A model generated the notes under the pieces. It saw only the letters and a program-made list of their open reading frames with translations, made no database searches and was not told the origin of the DNA. Both the position numbers and the translations under genes were made by a program. Shown here piece by piece: positions 56,401-64,000 of a stretch of DNA of 64,000 bases (the first letter of the stretch is position 1; every line of letters starts with the position of its first letter). The DNA is from Ceratopteris richardii (lineage: Eukaryota; Streptophyta; Polypodiopsida; Polypodiales; Pteridaceae): positions 140,245,852 through 140,309,851 of the forward strand of contig CM035439.1 in the NCBI GenBank assembly GCA_020310875.1, in the 5' to 3' direction.

Positions 56401-59400
56401 TCTTGGGCACTACTACAATGGGGGACACCCATTCAGTGTGCTCAATCTCATAGATGAATCCAGCTTCAATCAGCCTGTCAATTTCCTCCTTTATTTTGGC
56501 TGCATAATTGTCATTATATGTGTAGGGCTTTTGTTTAGTGGGCTTGGCATCAGCGGTCATCGGAATCGTATGAGAGCAAATCTTTGGATCTACTCCTTTC
56601 AAGTCTCTATAATGCCATGCGAACACATTCCTATATTCCCTTAATAGAGCTACAAGCTCTGCTTCTTCTTTTGCACTTAGGTCATCTCCTATGTACGTAC
56701 ATCGTTCTTCGTTCCCTTCAATGGTCACTACAATTTTTTTGGTCTTTTCCTTATTGTCATATGCTTCTCCTATAATGGCCTCTCTCTTAGGCATTCGTAC
56801 CAAAATTTTTCGGTCTTCCACTTCATATTTCTTGAAATTTTCTGGTACTTCAAACAATGATTCTTCCTCTTCTTGTTTCACTGCTTTTCTTTTCTTTTTC
56901 TTTTGACCTCCTTCACTTCCTTCCTTTGAATTTATCGTTTTAATACTCGTGAGGGGTTCTTCTTCTTTTTGGGTTAACACTCCTATGTCTTCTAAATAGT
57001 GTTCCTCTGAGTCAAAGTAAGTATCCATCACAATGGATTCTAGATCAGTGTCATTCTCTTCTTCTTCTATGAACTCACTAGGATCACACTCTTCCAACAA
57101 GGGCTGACACATGAACACTGAAATATCATAACCCTCCTCATCACAATGAGGTGTCCATTGTTCTTCATTGACTGCAATGTCCATGGTAGCTAAGATTTCT
57201 GCCCAACCATGAGGCTCAAATTCCTCATCTGGAAATATCATCGGTGTATAGGCTGGGTCTTTTATTGGTCTATCTCCTGGGGGAGTTCCTTCTTCTCTCG
57301 CTTTTAGGCGCTTTTCCTCTTCCTCTGCGACCTTGCACATCCACAAGTGAGTATCTTCATGCAGCCATGATGGATCAGGTGAACTTCCAGAATGCACAGA
57401 GATAGAATCTTCTTTCGCTTTGTGGATAGGATTCCATTGTAGGGGTGGTACATCTCTGAAGGTGTAATCCTTCAAATTGACCTTGGTGGTGACCCCTAAG
57501 TGCTGTAAGTACAAGGAGTTGGTTCCCCAATCCTGTACTATTTGCAATTGTCGTAGGAACGGTCTTCCTAGGATCATCTCGTAGACATTATTTTTTTCAA
57601 AGTCACATATAGCAAATGTATGTTCAAACTCTACACCACAAGTGGTTAGAGCTATCCCTTCAAGCAATCCTAGAGGTCTTTCAAAATGACCATCTGCCAT
57701 TTGAAGCTTCATTCTAGTTGGTCTTAATGTGGGTTTGCCCCATCGCTTCCACAAGGAGGTGGTCGCAATAGCAACACCGGCACCTGAATCTATGATTGCT
57801 TTGGTTGTGTAACCTTGATAGGTGATTGGAAGATAAGTGTTACCTTCTTCACCTTCGCTCATATCTCCTATCTTGTCGAGAGGTATCTCTGGAACTTTTT
57901 GCTTAGAGCCTACTTTTGGCATATTGGATTCAAGTTGTGGAACCTGATCCTTCACATGATTCCAAAGCTCAGGTTTTGCTTTGAGCAGCTCCTCTACAGT
58001 GAGATGACACTGAACCTTAGTGTTCTTCACAACATCAGTGTTTCTTGGAATCACTGAGTCTTCATTTCTTACCAATATTGTGGGAGCTCTGATCTGGGTA
58101 GATTCAGATTCCCATGGGCCTATGAAATGAGGCAACTCTTGTAAAGAATTAGATTCAAAATCTAATCTTTCATCTTCTTGTTGCTCTGCTTGGTCTCCAT
58201 AGATAGACGGAATGTCTTGGGGAAATTGATCATGAAGATCATCAATCTCAGGAATAGGAGGGGAACTACCCTTCTCCTTGGCCCATTTCTCTTCCTGTAT
58301 TTCCCACAAGAACTCTTGAGAGTACTGTTGAATTGAAGGAGGTATTCCAGCATTCGTGGAATTAGGAACATAAGCTCCCATTGGTGGTGAGCTTCCTCTT
58401 TCAATAATTGGTTGAGTCTGTGGAGGTAAAGAAACTTGTGGTTTGTTTACCAACTGCTCTAATCTTTCTAGTAAGCCTTGGAAATGCAAATCCGGTTTGA
58501 CAGAGTTTGTTTGATTGAACTTTTGACTAGTCTCAAGTATAGCTTGAGCTTGTTCTACCATTTTCATGCACATTTTCATCCGTTCAATCTCTAAATCTGC
58601 TCTAGGGTAACTCTTGTCGAGGTTTGCCGCTGTTGGCCCTTCTTGAAGACGAGCCTGGTAGGCTTTGAACATCATGTCCAAGCCTTCTGGGGTTGGATCT
58701 GCAAGAACAGACCCTGGTTGTGGGTTATTTACAATGGGTGGTGGGGTGGAATGAGGCGAAGTGGATGGAGCTTCAGCATGCGAGGGGCTTTGAGATGCAA
58801 TGTCTTCTATTTTTGTTTTGGTATCCCTTAGGCTTTCTTCTAGCTCGGATAACTTTTTGTTCCACTTGCGATTAGCCTTCTCTCTGGTATCCTTCCATGT
58901 TCTTGGTTTCCTCTTACTAGGCTCTCCTGACTCACTTGGCCCCGATTGCTCAGATGGTTTTGCTTGTTGTGCAGCCTGTGCCCTAGTAACTGCCTGTACA
59001 GGAGCCACATTACTGCAACTTGAACTTGAATCTGCCACTAAGCCTACCACGTTGATGGGTGTGACCTTGGGTACACTAGAGGGATTCCTGGGACACTCTC
59101 TAGGAAGGTGTTCCTTGCCACACTCAGGACAAAAGCCTTGTATTGTAACGTTTTGTCCTAGTCCCAGAGCTGGTTGGTGGGGACATTCACGAATGAAATG
59201 ATCGCCCTGACATCTAAAGCATGGTCCTCTAGGGGCTTGTGGTCTTACTTGTCTCAATTGGGGCCTAGGATTTGGGTTCGTATACATGACATTGGAGTAT
59301 TCTGGCTCCCAATTTTGTTCCATAGGTGGTGCCTCATATTGATACTGAGAAGTCTCACTTTGCTCAGGTGACTCTATATAATAAGCATGTGGACTATCTT

Positions 59401-61489
59401 CATGGAAGTAGTCTGACCCATGAGCGTGAGAATCATTTTCTGGTATCACTGGGGTTAGTGGCACCAATGCTCTATTATGGTTCTCCTCTGCCATCGTATA
59501 TTTAACTGGGATCACATTGGCAGGAGCTGGCGGTTGGTTTCCTAGGACTGGTTGTGGCCTATATGGTGCCTGATATTGCTGCTGGTATTGAGGTTGATAT
59601 TGTTGTGGCCTATAATATGGCTGTTGGTACTGATTCTGATACCTACCCTGCTGGTAAGGTTGCTGATAATTTTGTCTAACAGCTTGCCTATTATAGGGGC
59701 AATCTTGGGTCGTATGATTTGTGTATTTTCTCTCGATGGTGCAATATAGAGCATTAGGGTTTCCTTGGGGTTGAGTCATCATTGGGCAGACATTAGCCAT
59801 GTGATCTCCTCCACATGTATAACATCGCTTCACTGAGGTGACCCTTGGCATTTGTCTATTTTGAACTCCTAGCTTTTTGGCCACTTGCTCAGCTATCTCA
59901 TCTATCTCAGTGGAGGCTCTAGAGGTATGACTTGTAGAACTATCAGAATCCTTATAGAGTTTGGATAGTCCTAATTCCTCACCCAAGTTGTCTTCTATGT
60001 CAATGCACATCCGTATACACTCTTCTATGGATCTAGGCTCCTTCAAGTATACATATGACCTTAACTTTGTGCTCAATAGGCCATCTAAAAACAGTGCCAC
60101 CTGTTTGGCTGATGTGGGTAATTCTGGTACAGGGCATCTTTCCAAGTACTGCCTAAACCTTCTTCCTGCAAGTCGCACTGTTTCTTGGGGTGTCTGTTTG
60201 AAGCTGTGGATCAAGGATGATGTGTTATGCCTGATACCACTCTTGGAAAATTCCACAATGAATTCTTCTAGCAGCTGACCTATCTCTCTATAGTTGCGAC
60301 TGTTTAGAGGTTGAAACCAAGCTAAGGCAGTACCCTTAAGAGTCAAACCAAATGCCTCGAACTGGGTGAATAAGTCCTCAACCTGTTCAGCTCTTAGCAC
60401 TTGTTTGAACTCCGCCACATGATCATAAGGATCTCCAAATCCATCAAAGTAGTTCTTCATTGTCTTAACCACTTGAGAGAGTCTAAGTGTTCTTGAGTGC
60501 TCTCGTGGTCTAGGCAATGGGAAATCATGATCATCTCTTTGATGCCTATGAACTCTATGTCTCTCCCTTTCAAGTCTTTCCGTTCCATATCCTGATCTAT
60601 CTCTGCCTATAGTGTCTGCAAAGCTTACCTCCGGTCTCTCTCTAGTTCTTTCTCTCTGGGTTTCATGAGCCTTGGATGATCCGGCTCCTTGGAGGCCCTG
60701 AGAAACATTAGATCTTGGTGGAGGGAAAATTGATTCGCCTTGCCAAGTGTAAGCATGTCTGTCATGATCTGATACCAAGAATAGTTTCTGAGATGTGTGA
60801 TCTAGGTAGACAGCTTTCCCTGGTGTCTCTGGGTCCTTGAATTCGTAGATGGTGACTACTGGGCTGGGTTGATCTAGCCTAAATCTCCAAAAGGCTTCCT
60901 CCGTTTCTCTATTCACGAATAGTTCTATGCTTTTATTATCTTGAGGAATCCATTCTGGAGTGAGCACTCTGGTTAAGACTGACTTACCTCTAGGGGTCTT
61001 GGGTTCTCCTCCTAGGTCTCCTTTCTCTAGGTCTCCTATCTCGTTCTCAGGAATGATATTTCCAAACTCATCTGTCCTATCTGGTAAGTTGGTAACCACA
61101 TACATGGTTCCTTCCTTATCAATGTAAGCACCCTCTTCAAACTTGACCATTGGGTGTTCAAGTCCAAAGAGTTGGTCAGGATTTTTGAGTTGAACCACTG
61201 ATCGCCTTAGACCATCCTCATAGATGCGAGCACCTAATTGGTTGGTCCTGATGTACTCCAATTGGGTCTTATAGGGACCTTCTGGTGTCTGTAAATAGGC
61301 AGTGCCTGAGCTACGTGTGGGTCTTTCCATGCTAAAAGACATTTCCGAGTCACTGGTTTCTGAACTTCGTGTGTAAGGATAACCACTAAGCTGTTGAGCC
61401 CAAGACTTGGATGTATGGTTGACACTAGCCTCAGATGACCTAATGCTTTGTCTATCCTTGCCTAAGTGTCTGCCAGATCTCAGGTTCAT
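53401..61489 (-). CDS. Element C Gag-Pol polyprotein
   Basis: A very long open frame of about 2,700 residues with Gag and Pol in one frame. Domains by position: Gag core (about residues 335-465), knuckle CYTCGGDHMANVCP (near 560) and degenerate partner, Q/Y/P-rich linker, knuckles CFRCQGDHFIRECP and CPECGKEHLPRECP (near 770-810), charged coiled coil, retropepsin IIDSGAGVA (near 1233; 57790), RT with FLDGFSGYNQ, MPFGLTNAPATFQRLM and YVDD (near 1805; 56075), RNase H HVHVDASNHAIG (near 1950), integrase KKCDTCQRAQ (54530), WGIDFVGPINPP, ATDYLTKW, DRGTHFLNEVI and YHPQANGQAE. No chromodomain. The start is the Met in a conserved stretch MNLRSGRHLG. Confidence 0.9.
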
Positions 61490-62943
61490 AAGCCTTGGCT
61501 TCTAGTCCCAAGTTCTCTTATATTGCTCAAAATCCTTTGGAACACCTTGGTTTTCCAATTTTCCTGAGGGTCAACTTCAAAATACCCTATCTAATGATCC
61601 TGGTATTAATTTAACCATAACCAGTCAATGTTTTGGTTGTATTCCCCACGAGCTTTCCAACAAAACCAAAATCACAGCAAACGGATTTCGTATGAGAAAG
61701 TTATGCCAGTTCAGGGTTTTGGGGGTTAAAATAGGGAAACAGGATCTCTCTGGGAACTCAGAACAGACGAGACGATACCAGATTCTTCACGATACGATAT
61801 CTCTTTCTTACACGATACCACTTTAGATGATACGATACCACCGGGATGACTGAAATCGCGATACCAACATCACGATACGATACCAAGGGTTTGCCACGAT
61901 ACGACACCAAAAATGGTATCGCGATACACTTCCTGGTAAGGAAAGGATACGATACCACTAGTCTTGGCGATACGATACTATTTCAAGTGTCGCGATACTA
62001 CCTTGGGGAGTAGGCGATACGATACTAAAACTTCGACGATACGATACGAGAGGACCAGGGCGATACGACCTCAGAATGGTATCGCGATACCCGTGGGAAA
62101 GTGGGCGATACGATACTGCTAGGTAAGGTAAGATCGCGATACCAACTTCAGGGCACAATACCAGAATGGTATCGCGTTACCAAAATAAGTACCCGACGAT
62201 ACGATACTAGTTTGCAAGCGATACGATACCACTCAATCAACGATACGATATTGAAATTAGAAGCGATACGATACCAACTTGGCCGACGATACGATACTGC
62301 ACAATCAACGATACGATACCAAGGATGGCACGATACGATACCACCGGGGCGACCGCGATCGCAATACCAGCACTTGACGATACGATACCAAAATGGTATC
62401 GCGATACCTCAAGTGGGCATGCACGATACGATACCTCAACAAGTATCGCGATACACGGGAGTTCTGGTATCGCGATACCACAACTCAACCGGACACGATA
62501 CTTGGAGATTTTGACACCCAAATTCAAAAATTTTTGCAGATTTGTGTACCTTGTGTCCACCTTGTCACTTCTATCAGCCTGTAGATGCAAAGTCACTCTC
62601 CAAAGTCGCGATACAACGCTCGCGATACCAGGCGCTGTTCCTCTCACGCCGCGATACCACCGCTCAGATTCTGGTGTTTTTGAGAGTTTTTCAGTGTTTT
62701 TCTTCAGCGTTTTTGGTTCTCAGCTCCTCCTAAGCTTGTTCCTCACGTCCACGAGTAAAAAACGAGTGAGTGTGGTGGCGAAAATGGAAAAAATCGGAGA
62801 ATACGAAGAGGGAAGAAGATGATGATGAAGGTGAAGATGAAGAAGAAGAAAAAACTCAGAAACTAAACTGAAAATGGTGAATTTTTACCTTCCAACGTCG
62901 CTACTCTACGTCTTACCGTCACACGCTCGTCCTCCAAGCTCTC
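61490..62943 (-). other. Element C leader
   Basis: Non-coding. It has a ~150-bp part similar to the leader of B (GAGCTTTCCAACAAAACC... near 61650, compare 12010), the tandem repeat at 61757-62480, and a purine-rich GATGATGAAG stretch near 62820. I see no gene. Confidence 0.7.
61757..62480. repeat. CGATACGATACC / TATCGCGATA repeats in leader of C
   Basis: More than 20 CGATACGATAC(C/T) words are interspersed with GGTATCGCGATACC. That 14-mer is a perfect palindrome at 62078-62091 and 62395-62408, and is extended to TGGTATCGCGATACCA at 62465-62480. Spacing is irregular, about 15-40 bp. Same position as the repeats of A and B. Confidence 0.9.
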
Positions 62944-62961
62944 TCCCCGGCAACGGCGCCA
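62944..62961 (-). promoter_or_regulatory. Primer binding site of C (tRNA-Asp)
   Basis: The plus strand reads TCCCCGGCAACGGCGCCA, identical to the site of B. Confidence 0.9.
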
Positions 62962-62968
62962 AATTTGG

Positions 62969-63581
62969 TGTCACTCTAGCACAATGGTGAGTACCAACGT
63001 GAGGAGATACACCTCATAAATGTCAATCCGTGGAGACGTGAAGACCGGTATGAAGACCGCGAGCAAGTGATGGCACAAGTGCGTGAGTGAAAGCACCCAA
63101 GCATGCACACACATACACACACACGCGCACAAGGTAAGAGCAAAGAGTGGAACAATGGAAAGCTTCGATTACCAAAGAGCTCTCTTACAAAACTGAAATC
63201 TACAACAAGCCAACCTCAAAAATGAGCTCTCCAGCCCTTTTTATAGTTTTTGAGTGGTTTTGGCCCTGTCCAGACCTAGTGTCCAGCCTAGTTAAAAAAT
63301 AGGTTCCAGGGCTTATTTGGGGGCTCAAACGGAGTCTAAAAATTATGAAACTTGGTAGGATGGTAGATCTAATACTCCTCAAGCTCGAGGACTCCTCGGC
63401 TTGAACAAAATGGAGTTACAAAAATGGAAGATGGTATTTACAATGGTTTTTAGTGATAAAAATCACTATTTTTGTAGGGATTTCTTCTGAAAATTTGACA
63501 GGTGTTTACTTGCTCCTTCTTCTTGTGTGTCCACTTCCTTGATGCACTTCCATGCTTTGTCCTTGACCTTGAGCTTCAATA
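62969..63581 (-). repeat. 5' LTR of C
   Basis: Plus strand TGTCACTCTAGC ... GAGCTTCAATA, slightly shorter than the 626-bp copies at 49880 and 50513 but otherwise very similar. It is followed by ATCCT. Confidence 0.88.
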
Positions 63582-63586
63582 ATCCT
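63582..63586. repeat. Target duplication of C, right copy (ATCCT)
   Basis: Matches the five bases at 49769-49773. Confidence 0.65.
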
Positions 63587-63617
63587 TTTTCTCTATGCAT
63601 TAATATGTTTCCTTTAT

Positions 63618-64000
63618 CTTGAGGGGACTGTTGGAAACATAATTTGTACAAAAGTAGTTGTGTTAGGGGCTCTCTAGCACAAGAATGTTTTAAGATTTGT
63701 GGGAGCTTGCCAAAAGTTGGGAATCCGGTGTATCATTGAAGAATATGTGAAGGAAGGCTTATAATATGTGAAGGGAGGCTTAGACTATGTGAAGGGAGGC
63801 TTTTTTGAGGTCTTATCTTGCAAAGGAACATGCACATCCCCTATGGCTTGCTATGACATATGCACCAAACGTGTTAAGGGGAATGGAGTATCTACATTCT
63901 ATTTTAGTCATACATAGAGATTGAGCGCTTATGGATGGAAGACAATTGTTTCAAAATTCTAGACTTTGGAGTTGCAAGGATTGAAATGCATTTTGAGGAC
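63618..64000 (+). mobile_element. LTR start of another retroelement (M), cut by window edge
   Basis: A purine-rich CTTGAGGGGAC (63618-63628) is followed by TGTTGGAAACAT, a typical polypurine tract and LTR start. Inside the putative U3 a ~20-bp word (ATATGTGAAGGGAGGCTTA) repeats three times at 63741-63803, as enhancer repeats often do. The other end of the LTR is beyond the window. Copia is a guess from the TGTTGGAA start. Confidence 0.5.

Larger units (their letters stand above)
49774..63581 (-). mobile_element. Element C: Ty3/gypsy, largest copy, rearranged ends
   Basis: Minus strand: 5' LTR (63581-62969), tRNA-Asp primer site, leader with palindromic repeats, Gag-protease-RT-RNase H-integrase, second retropepsin-like domain with WVPK repeats, a ~1 kb non-coding stretch, polypurine tract, LTR (51138-50513), 7-bp spacer, a further LTR (50505-49880), a scrap of primer-site sequence, and a ~95-bp inverted U3 fragment (49870-49774). 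ATCCT flanks both outer ends. LTRs 1 and 2 differ at only a couple of positions by eye. Coding frames are mostly open, with very few breaks; it looks like one of the youngest elements here. Confidence 0.85.

Noticed and set aside
61757-62480. CRISPR-like array
   Set aside because: Spacing is irregular, spacers are not unique sequences of constant length, and the context is a plant LTR element leader.

Overview
This 64 kb window looks like intergenic, repeat-filled nuclear DNA of a land plant with a large genome. I see no convincing host gene. The evidence for a plant is the mix of Ty3/gypsy elements of the non-chromovirus (Athila/Tat-like) type primed by tRNA-Asp, Ty1/copia elements primed by initiator tRNA-Met, and a gag-protease-only LTR element. 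The species cannot be named from this sequence; a non-seed plant or gymnosperm is possible but unproven.

Layout. (A) 1-6645: 5' part of a minus-strand gypsy element cut by the window edge (protease start, Gag, leader with an 18-bp tandem repeat, primer site, about half of an LTR). (B) 6646-13929: minus-strand gypsy of the same family (pol, leader with another tandem repeat, primer site, full 5' LTR). (F2) 13930-29428: a head-to-tail array of three units of a non-autonomous LTR element (Gag-protease plus a membrane-segment ORF, no RT or integrase) sharing LTRs. (J, H) 29429-33490: two copia remnants in opposite orientation. (G) 33491-35722: minus-strand gypsy fragment. (E) 35723-41825: plus-strand gypsy 3' half, with a second retropepsin-like domain, two extra ORFs in the envelope position, a polypurine tract and a 3' LTR. 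41826-43146: the missing 5' LTR and leader end of the F2 array, inverted. (I, K, L) 43147-48904: copia remnants. 48905-49768: unassigned. (C) 49774-63581: the most complete gypsy element, with long open frames, odd triple-LTR ends and a 5-bp target duplication. 63587-64000: 3' end of another LTR element.

Two large-scale stories emerge. First, the layout of A, B, F2, G and E is explained by a single inversion of about 29.3 kb with ends near 6.65 and 35.96 kb. B's LTR and E's LTR are near-identical, have the same length (683 bp), and lie on opposite sides of one GAAGG target duplication inside the F2 array, and the two partial LTRs at the inversion ends are complementary halves. Second, element C starts and ends with the same U3 terminus in inverted orientation between ATCCT repeats, and carries two LTRs in tandem, as expected if a rearranged (2-LTR or autointegrated) cDNA had inserted.

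The gypsy family has unusual content: a second DSGA retropepsin-like domain after integrase (seen three times), WVPK repeat arrays, extra ORFs, and leaders whose tandem repeats differ completely between copies yet share the core TCGCGAT. These are the best candidates for something not yet described. All elements are treated as fossils; most are clearly broken.
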